From positions 43,605-107,604 of the forward strand of contig JAJVIK010000002.1 in assembly GCA_022072055.1 (NCBI GenBank): a stretch of DNA of 64,000 nt, read 5' to 3'. This document shows positions 44,301 through 51,002 of the stretch, piece after piece. The first letter of the stretch is position 1; every line of letters starts with the position of its first letter. A program made the translations under genes and the position numbers. This stretch comes from a bacterium (lineage in GTDB: Bacteria > Hinthialibacterota > Hinthialibacteria > OLB16). The notes under the pieces are model-generated. The model did no database searches, had not been told where the DNA came from, and saw only the letters and a list, made by a program, of their open reading frames with translations.

Positions 44301-47092
44301 GCCAGAACCTCCTGGAGGCGGATGGGGTCTCGGCCCTCGACCTGAATCTCGCTGATGAGGTCTCCGCCGCCTCGGTCCCGCAGGTGTACCGTCTGCTCGC
44401 CCGCATCACCGATGGGGTCACCGCGACCGAAGTCTACTCGGGAACTTTCACGGTGATCGAGAACATCGCCCCGACCCTGGCGATCCTCCAACCCTCGGTC
44501 GAGACCATCGTGCCGATGACCGGGACTTACGAAGTCATCTGGACCGATGAGGACCCGGACAGCAACGCCTCGATCAAGGCGTTCCTGGATTTCGACACGG
44601 TCGGCGGCAACGGCCCGGTGATTCCCGGAACCTACACGACCACCTTTTCGGTGAACCTGACCGGCCTCAACATCCCCGAGGACGAGGACAATTTTTCGCT
44701 GGGAAGGGACCGTTTCATCTGGGACCTCTCGAAAACCAGCCCCGGCAGCTACTATGTCGGCCTGCGCGCGTATGATGGCGCCAACACCACGGTGGTTTAC
44801 AGCGGCGCGCGCGTGATCGTGAACTCGCCGCCGGAGCTGTTCTGGATCAATCCGCCCGAACAGGGGGCTCACGTGGTCCAGGGCAACGCCTTCAACCTGC
44901 AGTGGTCCGATGAGGATGATGACGCCGCCACGCTCATCACCTTCTATCTCGACCGCGACGCGATCAGCTTCAACGGCAACGAAATTCCGGTCCCGCAGGG
45001 CGTGGTGCTGCTGCAAGACACCGCGGATAACCTGAGCTTCAACAGCGCGATCGTCCCCATCCCGGAGGGCGCCCCCAACGTGGTCGTGACCCCCCTCGCG
45101 GTGCTCAACGATGGAGTGAATCCGCAAGTGATTGTCCGCTCGCCAGGCTCGATCACCATCGATTTCAACGATCCGCCCCGGATTGATGTGCTCGAACCGA
45201 AACAGGAGACAGTCCTCTTCGACAATCTCTTCACCTTGGTCTGGACCGACAGCGACCCGGACTCGAGCGCGGTGATCGACTTCTTCCTCGACACCGACAA
45301 GACCGGCGCGGATGGAACCCCGATCTCTTCGGCTCAGGATATTCCCGAGGACGATGAGGTCGACAGCCTGGAGGTGGACTTCAGCGGGACCCCGCCTGGA
45401 CGCTACTGGATCTACGCGGTCATCGACGACGGTTACAACCGGCCCTACTCGGATTATGCCCCCGCGCCGATCAATATCCTTTCGGGCACGGAAACAGTCG
45501 AGTACGCGGTCTTCATGCTCAGCCGCTTCGGCGATGTCATCTCGGTGGGCGATGTGCGCTATCGCTTCAATGGCATCACCGGCGGAACGCAGGACCTCTA
45601 CCGGAGCGTGGCGCTTAGCCTGGATGGAACCACATTGGTCCGTCTGCGCAGCGACGGCCAAGTCGATCAGTACGGCTTCCAGAAGGTGGTTCTCACCCCC
45701 GTGCCGCCGCCGATGGGCGAGTACATCGACATCGAGTTCACCCCCAGCAATCGGGGCCTCTGGCTGCTCGACAGCTTTGGGAACATCGCCACCATCGGGG
45801 ATGCCACGCCGTTCCTGGAGGGCATGGGCGCGATGGGGCTGTTTGGGATGCCCATCGCCCGTGACTTCGAGCCGACCAAGGATGGGCGCGGCGGGTATAT
45901 CCTGGACGGCAACGGGGGGGTCCACGCGGTGGGGAACGCGATCAACTTCAACGAGTTTCCCTTCTTCGGGTTTGACATCGCCCGCGACATCGAACTTGAC
46001 AGCCAGGGCGGATATGTCCTGGATGGCCTGGGGGATGTGTTCCCGCTTGGGCGCTCCCCCGACCTCTCGCCCGGCGCCGATTTCGATTACGACATCGCGC
46101 GTGACCTCCTGGTCTTCGAGAAAGGCGGCTTCTACATCCTCGACGGCATGGGCGGAATCACCGCGCTCGGCAACAAGGCGATCATCGCCCCCACGAATGA
46201 GCCCGCCCCCGATCCGTATTTCCCCGGCATGGATGTGATCCGCGACTTCGCCTTGGCGGGAACCGTCGAGCTTACGGATGAAGCTCTACTCGCCATGTCC
46301 ACGGTCCGCAAGTTCGAGGTCGCCTTCCGCAATGAGGACCTGGAGTCCCTCATTCCGACGATCTCGACCTCGTACAATGATGGCCTCCATCTCTCGCGCA
46401 CGCAGCTCATCGAGGGGACCTTCGACATCCCCACGGGCGCGAAGATCGCCAACGGCATCCTGGACGAGTGGGATGCGACCAGGGACCTCTTTGGGGGCCC
46501 GCTGGCCGGGTTTGCCCTCCTCGATCCGCTGGTGACCTTCAGCGAGGACGGCAACACCGCGTTTGTCTCGGTCACCGCGCGAAGGACCGGGTACCGCGGC
46601 TCGGAGACCTCCACGGAGGTCACAGTCCCCCCCGATCCGCCCGTGCTGGTCACCTTCGAGGTCGAGGAGCGCGACGCGGTCGGGGCCTCGCTGCTCCTGT
46701 TCAGTCCGATCCCCACCGACCTGAGGATGGCGGATCCGGGCGACCATCGCGGAGTGATCCTGTATATCGACAAGGCCTTCGCGGATGTCTTTGGGGAGTT
46801 CCCGGACGGACTCGAGTTCAGCGAGGATTTCGAATACAACTTCCACAGCCAAGGGAGCGAGTCCTTCCGGACCACTCTCCCAGGCGGCGCGGTCTGCCGT
46901 TTCGTGTTTGCCACCGCTCTCGACAATTTGCCGGAGTTCATCCCGCCCGATCCGAGGCCGGTTACATTCACCTACACGGAATATGAGCAGCTGACGGACA
47001 TTTCGCTGGTCTTCACCGTTCGTCGGGAAGGCCCGCGCCAATGGGCGATTGTCAATATCGACCCGATCACCAGCCTGGTCCCCGGCCCTTGA
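35300..47092 (+). CDS. Giant secreted repeat protein (3,930 residues)
   Basis: ATG 35300 overlaps the rsfS stop and follows GGAAGG. The N-terminal signal includes MRRLLPALPIVLAFATATAWA. Residues ~405-690 carry Asp-rich calcium-type motifs (DADGDGRIDEELPNGLDDDD, ADGVDNDGDGEAE). Residues ~920-1720 hold four ~160-residue beta repeats, each ending in a segment like YYVVVRTSSSVDYRDAFRIT. Residues ~1735-3400 hold about thirteen ~120-140-residue modules marked by WTDSDPDSNA followed by a FLDTDTDGADG-like strand. Residues ~3400-3655 have propeller-like repeats (GGYILDGNGGVHAVGNA). A unique C-terminal domain completes the protein, and there is no LPXTG or obvious anchor. Type I-like secretion or pilus-associated display are both possible. 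Its place at the end of the pilus operon suggests a surface adhesin, but this is inference. Confidence 0.88.
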   Translation: MSKTCILRNTVAGTRRGTRRAMRRLLPALPIVLAFATATAWADYGSLTGRSLVVQGQGITATSRVTEVVRFDISETNTDDIQTPQFDDDGGLEIKRVRVSFADFRGISAANPGSEIAFVSLYRITQDINNPLFDFENEFNLAQNILLARERVVGSNVILNVPCEELAERLPPYDMPCDPNINPVSGVTRLYSGGDGYVLNSTAIFMVAVETDATIDNNDQFSVIVRIQREDIAHQTGSGSPFGTRVFGSRIITVVDQAGDVMPFPDVILGGAVDRFYPFEPHNYPDLFSQHPDALNILEDMEVPQVFPSESSRTAVIGFEIAGVHSYLNYVILNFTSCREGRNNDGDYWADDPAGIPGVYDPFVDEIFRNLGEIADDGDPKIFEYDAFDQVVFEGLTPGVQTTRRGFDADGDGRIDEELPNGLDDDDDGLTDEDISLPIIHPLVDEDNQDYWAWHDENGNGVYDPAIDELYFDANGNGVFDPTSGIPQVNEVPERVYRGATAGFVLRPGQPYDNFAGTGVDNTGDGTPDTFFFRLDDDGDGEDGSPLSPNIFGLVPALTSPPPPDNAFVRNPYFQNWPDADGTQDIGNPSVFAGVKMADGLDNDHDSDDWKDTDGIPGMSIGDEGVKEDPANPGMPIVYADGVDNDGDGEAESPRDAQGRAMADGIDNDEDGLVDEGIDENVDEGINEDLGDNAFNAITTRRNSFNTFDDYLGDIDSVILYQDNGDGLFDPATDTPVSRHDPEEIHWTWLDNTPPVMSMAVFTDSTINNGRGPRVPVTDDGTYDFFVAITIDGDDRGDYFQPGARVPNPSNVEQGIILLDYEGARPGDDFMVSIARGSTPAFAAFGLSSGIGTDAGYPNASKLTKPAECKMFIEDIIGYIPDTIQGDNSLGFVVDRPEQVPIGSDDDIFVGNPYLDSTSSPVGVIGIDVADNPYSDDDEQDYIDSITVRIQSLTHDLVSRDIEFEGTFDITNSGGVIGLPDLMPLADDSTGGVGIYRDNPEAGIPGGFDSADLPVELRSDFLQYSLVAGTTDTVQVTLRPTDGLVIPPEDFTGENVGYDYYVVVRTSSSVDYRDAFRITIRDGGVLFRSGPSVQNSGVSTDSIVANVPVIHQNLVAGSPEPIPANIPTEESGIAVIGFNIYDRSLADNGRPTNMEYLLVNFANVGGDSQFTIEDLAPIGTGPNNVILKTDGVALYRDSPASAGPDSKPGIFDRTDQLVRAVPLIGNVDGFPNSVYLFFDPFGDDPLGDYQDTDGDLNFAEEDGVIGERIPPDDLGDNQGNDYFVVIRPDADISNGDDFIVQVRPLVNNDVVEWPIRFLPDENFPTQHFLSADALGAPVGTTVDIFHEVNGVFRQDFSFEAIDSNVLQAFTQTDTVFSDLTVINDTIEAAGDPKAMVGININDQGGPQRTISRLSFEVRSPLVAGPNMPSATTADFNPFSPTPNSGFALYMDNTNVGIQGVFDAADTFVSLSPSGSSAVQNGNVINVDITFSPGVPVPDNDSGQNAGPDFFLVLRTSNHISFRDQFQVYIRESGITFESGPSFGNASVLTNLVTTNVPVFATDTTGFFGASFDRNDGPEDVIGLNFITATKANPNTSNESLVSLYVALTKVGDSAFTNSDLAPLSATPASGVALYLDNGTINGRFDEADTFIPLQNNPFYTSENEVFLRVATPVPLPARDDFVPGTDFGPDIYVVLRTSGSISQDSVFSVTVKNIRYLTTTSNLIFTTGPIDGGDVNEPPFLEIVTPILGNTANQLFTLRWEDFDPDSNAGIDFFFVADSAYLANGFSFDGLVRNEILASDAMTSAVGLPEDPDGAADSFAWDVSLINTSLFDPPDPRVAELRVGGVITDGIADFTDASPSFLTVTNSAPSLKFKPVSGSGIVAGNPPSVLEGIPFNVGCTAGDPEGRGQADVFLIDETQLAVLSTPQAQVLFARNTETANGADIAALSPGNIFWVNEGQVLAVTQSSTFALTVGPSLSNQMISGAPRTFVALAHVRDIVSGSREMDDAAQPVAQLVRVRITPNSPPSFAFAGDLAGGATALEVDGDNRFQINWTDSEPDPGSNARIKLEFAAGMISNPTQIVQGFLPGSPGGTPVPALNIAQTGPDSFTWEMSSLAPGLYALQGVIADEISRDTDLAYVYLNRPSTFSFVEPDTDVSLFLGESLEIRWNDQGGAQPDDDEQVRFFLRNIVTLADIQLNTAINLSASPNILQVLTGSVAGLVEGTYNLYAVVEPPASNNPLNYSRQIFAREVDNSLVQITFTENDPPQLDFSSLSLADVVNANPDVTDPTMGGVVADGAAEIPVVWDDFDDAPFTATVKLYYATDTSDVSARREMQGTYPPVFNTVSAPNLDMATDNGPGPYPARGAFSIGAASDVFFWDISDPISVPRGTYSAIAVLDDGINPQVVRTSPNSITINRRPNIQLLSASPGTVTRGDNVTLSWTDSDPDSNATIRLYYRIDEDLNGTPDTPATLIAAASNLAEDPDGPAGDQFVFDTGLIDPFPTTSFGLFLVAEIRDEVNVDSDSIPVIGGVVVNPNDPPSMQLVRPNLADQMDDVTGTIHVYPDRLSRLGVNPPLFPITWANGADDNVGTTFALFFDNDRFGADGTAINQTDPITLLDSNAIPLTNSGVFNWDVRDYPDIPPGDYYVYALLNDGVNPPEAVYSDAFIRINQPATFSFLEPDGFNDSVFRGEAYTLAWTDSDPDSAAFINLFLDNDNDLTNGFGTNVADLNALDLGLGIPEDDETDRLAVNTELLPPGNYTVVARIDDGVNIPLLFQSANPLTILESGGPPTIQITQPAGGSPSDPFVVTSPTMLITWTDSDIPERLVEQSFIRFYWDTDFFGVNGTVVSGTDVAFDGSVFSGDRVPVELRVSDPNFPAALKDQDQFEVGIDQFPKGVVLYLYAVITDTGAIQQDAQGHFLQGRPSSEFYSSNAFIINSSPTFRWIVPSDQPGDLFHPVNPRGNPLTITYEARDPDSVAVIDLFLDTDTNSADGLVPVESPGQNLLEADGVSALDLNLADEVSAASVPQVYRLLARITDGVTATEVYSGTFTVIENIAPTLAILQPSVETIVPMTGTYEVIWTDEDPDSNASIKAFLDFDTVGGNGPVIPGTYTTTFSVNLTGLNIPEDEDNFSLGRDRFIWDLSKTSPGSYYVGLRAYDGANTTVVYSGARVIVNSPPELFWINPPEQGAHVVQGNAFNLQWSDEDDDAATLITFYLDRDAISFNGNEIPVPQGVVLLQDTADNLSFNSAIVPIPEGAPNVVVTPLAVLNDGVNPQVIVRSPGSITIDFNDPPRIDVLEPKQETVLFDNLFTLVWTDSDPDSSAVIDFFLDTDKTGADGTPISSAQDIPEDDEVDSLEVDFSGTPPGRYWIYAVIDDGYNRPYSDYAPAPINILSGTETVEYAVFMLSRFGDVISVGDVRYRFNGITGGTQDLYRSVALSLDGTTLVRLRSDGQVDQYGFQKVVLTPVPPPMGEYIDIEFTPSNRGLWLLDSFGNIATIGDATPFLEGMGAMGLFGMPIARDFEPTKDGRGGYILDGNGGVHAVGNAINFNEFPFFGFDIARDIELDSQGGYVLDGLGDVFPLGRSPDLSPGADFDYDIARDLLVFEKGGFYILDGMGGITALGNKAIIAPTNEPAPDPYFPGMDVIRDFALAGTVELTDEALLAMSTVRKFEVAFRNEDLESLIPTISTSYNDGLHLSRTQLIEGTFDIPTGAKIANGILDEWDATRDLFGGPLAGFALLDPLVTFSEDGNTAFVSVTARRTGYRGSETSTEVTVPPDPPVLVTFEVEERDAVGASLLLFSPIPTDLRMADPGDHRGVILYIDKAFADVFGEFPDGLEFSEDFEYNFHSQGSESFRTTLPGGAVCRFVFATALDNLPEFIPPDPRPVTFTYTEYEQLTDISLVFTVRREGPRQWAIVNIDPITSLVPGP
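38060..40450 (+). repeat. Four tandem ~160-residue modules in the giant protein
   Basis: Each module carries a strand like GVxLYxDNxxxGxFDxADxF, then PxxDFxGxNxGxDxFVVLRTS and an xFxVxIRxxGxxFxSGPS ending. Copies are centred near 38400, 39100, 39800 and 40350. They have diverged, so they are old internal duplications, not recent copies. Confidence 0.7.
40500..45490 (+). repeat. About thirteen WTDSDPDS-type modules in the giant protein
   Basis: The marker (I/L)xWTDSDPDSNAxIxLFLDTD recurs near 40580, 41460, 41800, 42210, 42620, 43040, 43390, 43750, 44210, 44540, 44900 and 45240, with a degenerate copy near 41000. Each module ends with a YxVxAxxDDGxN strand. They look like Ig/cadherin-type beta sandwiches with acidic, possibly calcium-binding, loops. 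Confidence 0.72.
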
Positions 47093-47164
47093 GGCCGACG
47101 CGACCGGGCGCCAAGTAAGGTGGCCAAACCGAGGCGAGACTCGGTCTCTTTGAGGCAGTAAGCC

Positions 47165-47192
47165 CCCCCGGGGTCGAGGGAGACCCCGGGGG
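47165..47192 (+). terminator. GC-rich hairpin after the giant gene
   Basis: Perfect 11-bp stem (CCCCCGGGGTC with its complement) and a 6-nt loop, 73 nt after the stop of the giant gene. It lacks a T tract, so it may work with Rho or as a 3' stabiliser. The gap to trpG is otherwise empty. Confidence 0.45.
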
Positions 47193-47295
47193 ACCCTGCC
47201 ACGCCGTTCAGCCATTCGAGGTGACCCACGGCCCGGGCGCCGCTCCTCCGGCCTTGCCGGTTGCCTCAACCTCCTCCTCTCGATAGAGTGATTCC

Positions 47296-47886
47296 ATGCC
47301 GCGAATCTTTATCCTCGACAACTACGACTCCTTCACCTTCAATCTGGTCCAATACCTCGGCGAGCTGGGGGCCGAGATTGAGGTCTCACGCAACGACAAA
47401 GTCACTCCCGCCGAGGTGATCGCCAAGGCGCCGGACGGTATCGTGGTCTCTCCCGGTCCCTGCACTCCGAATGAGGCCGGGATCTCCATGGACCTTATCC
47501 GCGAGGCGGGGACAACCATCCCAGTGCTTGGCGTTTGCCTCGGACACCAGAGCATCGGCCAGGTTTTCGGAGGGAAGGTCATTCGCGCCCCTGAGATCAT
47601 GCACGGCAAGGTTTCCGAGATTCATCACGCCAATGTGGGACTCTTTGAGGGTTTGGAGAACCCCTTTATCGCCACGCGCTACCACTCGTTGATTGTGGAA
47701 CGGGAAAGTCTGCCGGACTGCTTGGAGGTCACCGCCTGGACACAGGATGGCCTCATCATGGGGCTTCGCCACCGCGAGTTTCCGATCCATGGGGTTCAGT
47801 TCCATCCCGAATCCATCTTGACTGGGGTGGGGAAGGGAATCCTTTCCCGCTTCCTCGAATCCACCGGGGTGGTTGCCGGCCGCTAG
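47296..47886 (+). CDS. trpG: Anthranilate/aminodeoxychorismate synthase glutamine amidotransferase subunit
   Basis: 196 residues, class I glutamine amidotransferase. MPRIFILDNYDSFTFNLVQY, GIVVSPGPCTPNEAGIS, nucleophile Cys81 in LGVCLGHQSIGQVFGG, and the catalytic His-Glu in GVQFHPESILT. It feeds ammonia from glutamine to chorismate for tryptophan or folate synthesis; the sequence cannot separate TrpG from PabA. The large subunit is not adjacent. trpC is 2.3 kb downstream but is separated by a kinase-like gene and terC. Confidence 0.93.
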   Translation: MPRIFILDNYDSFTFNLVQYLGELGAEIEVSRNDKVTPAEVIAKAPDGIVVSPGPCTPNEAGISMDLIREAGTTIPVLGVCLGHQSIGQVFGGKVIRAPEIMHGKVSEIHHANVGLFEGLENPFIATRYHSLIVERESLPDCLEVTAWTQDGLIMGLRHREFPIHGVQFHPESILTGVGKGILSRFLESTGVVAGR

Positions 47887-47896
47887 GGTCGCTCCG

Positions 47897-48925
47897 ATGC
47901 CGGCGCCCCTTGCTCAGCACGGATTCCTCGAACCCCTTTGGCGAGAGCACGTGGCTCCGAGGGCCAACCTCTCCCCCGAGGCGGCCTTTGAGCCCGCGCC
48001 GGAGGGAATCACCTCCGAAGTCCATTTTGTGACCGTTCAGGAGGGAGAATTCGTCCTCCGGTTTTACCCACCCGACTCCAGCGCGCGCCTGGCCGGCTAT
48101 CGAAGCGCCCACCGAGTTTTCTCCGGACTCGGTTTTCGCGTCCCGTCCGAGGTCGCTCGCGGTGAGATCCCGGAAGGCGCCTGGTTCTTGGAGGAGCGGG
48201 TGCTTGGGACCAGCCTTCGCGCCTTGGCTGGGGACCGGAGCGCGCTTCGCGCCGCGGCCCTCACCCTCGCAAGACTCCACTCCAACGAGAACATTCGATA
48301 TGGAGATGTGGGAGGACTGGGAGGGAGACGTCTCTCGCTGCGCTGGAGCCACCGATTCCGCGAGCGTTGGGGCAAGATCGAGCGGCTCTTCCCGGAACTC
48401 AATGCAATCGCCTCCGAGGTGGAGGCTTGGTTTCTGGATTGGGCCGATGCCTTCGCCCCTCGGAGGTATCAGCTCCTGCATGGAGACTACCATCCGGGGA
48501 ACTTGATGCTCTCCAAGGAGGGGGAGATTGCGTTCCTCGATCTGCGCTCACCCAGGTATGGGTTCGGTCTGATGGAGGCCGTGGAGGCGGCGCATCACTT
48601 TACCGGCGAGCAGCCCGCCGATTGGGAACCCTTCCTGGCCCCATACCTTTCAGCCCGGGACCCGGAAACACGGAGCCTCCACGACCATTTTGCCACGGCC
48701 CTGCACGCGGTGTTCCACTTGCGTCACGCCGACCGCTTCGCGGATCTCGCGGTCGGACTCCGGGGAACCCTGGAGGACCGGCGTCGGTGGGAGCGCAACG
48801 CCCTCGATTCCTGGCTGCGATTCTGCGACCTGGCCGGGGTTGTGGCCCCGAGGATCGAGGGCAATCCGGAAAGCGCGTTTCCCTCGCGAGGATCGGGGAA
48901 CGGCTCTTCGGGTCCCGCCCCCTGA
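47897..48925 (+). CDS. APH-like (aminoglycoside phosphotransferase/choline kinase fold) kinase
   Basis: 342 residues from ATG 47897, 10 bp after trpG; a TTG at 47873 inside trpG is less likely. The APH fold shows VTVQEGEFVLRFYPPDSS (N-lobe Lys replaced by Arg), LARLHSNENIRYG, the catalytic loop LHGDYHPGNLML and the metal motif EIAFLDLRSPRYG, where DLRS replaces the usual D-x-D/E pattern. It phosphorylates a small-molecule alcohol that cannot be named from sequence. Resistance to antibiotics should not be assumed. Confidence 0.8.
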   Translation: MPAPLAQHGFLEPLWREHVAPRANLSPEAAFEPAPEGITSEVHFVTVQEGEFVLRFYPPDSSARLAGYRSAHRVFSGLGFRVPSEVARGEIPEGAWFLEERVLGTSLRALAGDRSALRAAALTLARLHSNENIRYGDVGGLGGRRLSLRWSHRFRERWGKIERLFPELNAIASEVEAWFLDWADAFAPRRYQLLHGDYHPGNLMLSKEGEIAFLDLRSPRYGFGLMEAVEAAHHFTGEQPADWEPFLAPYLSARDPETRSLHDHFATALHAVFHLRHADRFADLAVGLRGTLEDRRRWERNALDSWLRFCDLAGVVAPRIEGNPESAFPSRGSGNGSSGPAP

Positions 48926-48929
48926 TCGT

Positions 48930-49973
48930 CTATCGCGAAGAGCCTTCCCTGTCCGGATCGGCGTCGAGTTCCTCCGCCAGTTCCGCGATTTCCCGCGCCG
49001 CCTCGGACACCCCGGTTTCTCGTTCACGCTTCATGCTCGCCAGGGAGGCGAGCACGCCAATCGATAGAATCCCGAAGATGATCGCCAGCGACACATGAGT
49101 CGGTATCGGGTGATGGTGACTCAAGAGCATCTTGACCCCGATGAAGGCCAGGAGGAACACCAGACTGAACCGCAAGTAGCGAAACTGGGCCATCAATCCG
49201 GCGAGCGCGAAGAACAGGGACCGCAGACCCAGAATCGCGAAAACATTTGAAGTGAAGACCAGGAAGGGGTCGCGTGTCACCGCGAAAATCGCCGGAATCG
49301 AATCCACCGCGAAGAGAACATCCGTGCTCTCCACGACCAGGAGGACCAGGAACATGGGAGTGATCGCGCGCTTGCCGTCCAGGCGAGTGAAGAATTTCTC
49401 CCCTTCAAAGAAAGGGGTGACCGGATAGATTCTCCGGGCCAGCTTGACTAAGGGGTTCTTTTCGGGATGAACCTCCTCATCCCCCGCTCGCAGCATTTTG
49501 GCCGCGGTGAGCAGCAGGAGGACTCCGAAGACATAGATGATCCACTCAAAGCGGTGTATCAGCGCGGTTCCGGCGGCGATCATCGCCCCCCGCATGATCA
49601 TCGCTCCCAGAATGCCCCAGAACAGCACACGATGCTGGTGCTGCCGAGGGACCCCGAAATAGTTGAAGATGACCGCGATGACGAAGATGTTGTCGAGGGA
49701 AAGCGAGTATTCCACCAGCCAACCGGTGAAGAACTGGAGGGCGGCGTCATAACCCGAAAGCCTGATGGTGGCGGTGGCCCCGATTCCGAGCAAGTGATGC
49801 TCGTAAATGAAATAGATCACCACATTGAAAACGAGCGCGCAGGTCACCCACACAGCGGTCCAACGCAACGCTTCGCGGGTGCCGATGACATGAGCCTTGC
49901 GGTTGAGAACTCCCAGGTCGATGGCCAGCGCGGCCATCACCAGGGCGATAAAACCAAGCCAAATCCAGATCAT
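48930..49973 (-). CDS. TerC/Alx family integral membrane protein
   Basis: 347 residues with about nine membrane helices. Family marks are WLVEYSLSLDNIFVIAVIF, VPRQHQHRVLFWGILGAMIM, and the second Asp-containing motif VVESTDVLFAVDSIPAIFAV. The charged C-terminal tail (residues ~310-347) is cytoplasmic. TerC/Alx proteins export or balance Mn2+ and may load metals into exported proteins. No yybP-ykoY-like manganese riboswitch was recognised upstream. It is convergent with the kinase gene and divergent from trpC. Confidence 0.93.
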   Translation of the reverse strand: MIWIWLGFIALVMAALAIDLGVLNRKAHVIGTREALRWTAVWVTCALVFNVVIYFIYEHHLLGIGATATIRLSGYDAALQFFTGWLVEYSLSLDNIFVIAVIFNYFGVPRQHQHRVLFWGILGAMIMRGAMIAAGTALIHRFEWIIYVFGVLLLLTAAKMLRAGDEEVHPEKNPLVKLARRIYPVTPFFEGEKFFTRLDGKRAITPMFLVLLVVESTDVLFAVDSIPAIFAVTRDPFLVFTSNVFAILGLRSLFFALAGLMAQFRYLRFSLVFLLAFIGVKMLLSHHHPIPTHVSLAIIFGILSIGVLASLASMKRERETGVSEAAREIAELAEELDADPDREGSSR

Positions 49974-50185
49974 GAATCTCCACTCCAGGGAATGACGTGA
50001 CGGCCTATGTCGAGCCTAGGGGGTGCAAACTGGCGCTTCATCCGTCCGAGTCGTTGCAGGATAATCGAAAACCTTGCCCCGCGCCATCGGAATGCCCGCC
50101 ACCCATGGCCATCCATCTGGCCACGGGGAGGCGCGTATGGTACTCATGGACAGTCGGGGACATCGTCGGACCGAAATCAAACTCC

Positions 50186-50992
50186 ATGCCGGACATTCTT
50201 CACCGGATCGTGGCCGACAAACGGCCTGAAATCGAAGCCCTGCGCGAGGGGAAGGATTTTGAGTCTTATCTCGCCGCGGCCGCGGCCGGCCCACATCCAC
50301 GCGACTTCAAGGGAGCGCTCGCGCGCGCCAATCGGATCACCTTGATCGCCGAGCTGAAGAAAGCCTCACCCTCCAAGGGGATTCTCCGCGAGGACTTTGA
50401 CCCGCCCCGAATCGCGCAGGGATACAAGAAGGGGGGAGCCTCCGCCCTCTCCGTGCTCACCGAAAAGCTTCACTTCCAGGGAGACCCGGCCTACCTGGCT
50501 CAAGTCCGTGATCACGTTCCGCTCCCGATCCTCCGCAAGGATTTCATCGTGGATCGCTTCCAGATTCCCGAATCGCGGCTGCTGGGCGCGGATGCAATTC
50601 TCCTGATTGCCTCGATCCTGACCGATTCCCAGATTTCCGAATTCATCCGATTGGCCGAGACCCTGCATCTCGCCGCCCTGTGCGAGGTCCATGATGAGGA
50701 AGAGATGAGCCGGGTGGTGGGCTGTGGCGCGCGCTTGATTGGCATCAACAATCGTGACCTTCGCACCTTCGAGGTTACCCTCCAGACCACCTTTGATCTC
50801 GCGCCCTTGGCCCCGGAGGATGCGGTCCTGGTGAGCGAAAGCGGCATCCGGTGTTGGGCCGACCTCGAAATTCTCCGAGATGCCGGGGTGTCGGCGGTGC
50901 TGGTGGGGGAAACCCTGATCCGCCAAGCGGATGTGGCCCAGGCGGCGCGGAACCTCTTCGACCCTCGCGCCCCCTCACCCTCCTTCGATTGA
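50186..50992 (+). CDS. trpC: Indole-3-glycerol phosphate synthase
   Basis: 268 residues from ATG 50186, where the family start MPDILHRIVADKRPEIEAL begins; upstream in-frame ATGs (49997, 50105) give a non-homologous extension. Hallmarks: LIAELKKASPSKGILREDFD with the catalytic Lys and Glu, ALSVLTEKLHFQGDPAYL, LPILRKDFIVDRFQI, LIGINNRDLRTFEV, VSESGIRCWADL and AVLVGETLIR. It closes the indole ring in tryptophan synthesis. The next gene starts 11 bp downstream. Confidence 0.95.
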   Translation: MPDILHRIVADKRPEIEALREGKDFESYLAAAAAGPHPRDFKGALARANRITLIAELKKASPSKGILREDFDPPRIAQGYKKGGASALSVLTEKLHFQGDPAYLAQVRDHVPLPILRKDFIVDRFQIPESRLLGADAILLIASILTDSQISEFIRLAETLHLAALCEVHDEEEMSRVVGCGARLIGINNRDLRTFEVTLQTTFDLAPLAPEDAVLVSESGIRCWADLEILRDAGVSAVLVGETLIRQADVAQAARNLFDPRAPSPSFD

Positions 50993-51002
50993 AGCGCATC
51001 GG

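Noticed and set aside
38060..45490. Regular repeats that might suggest a CRISPR array
   Set aside because: The repeats are protein-coding modules of ~360-480 nt with diverged DNA, not short identical repeats with spacers. No CRISPR array or cas gene is visible in the window.
47897..48925. Aminoglycoside resistance gene
   Set aside because: Only the general APH/choline-kinase fold is supported; drug-binding features cannot be identified and the neighbours are biosynthetic.
49974..50185. Possible manganese (yybP-ykoY) riboswitch upstream of terC
   Set aside because: The leader is short and shows no conserved riboswitch core by eye.
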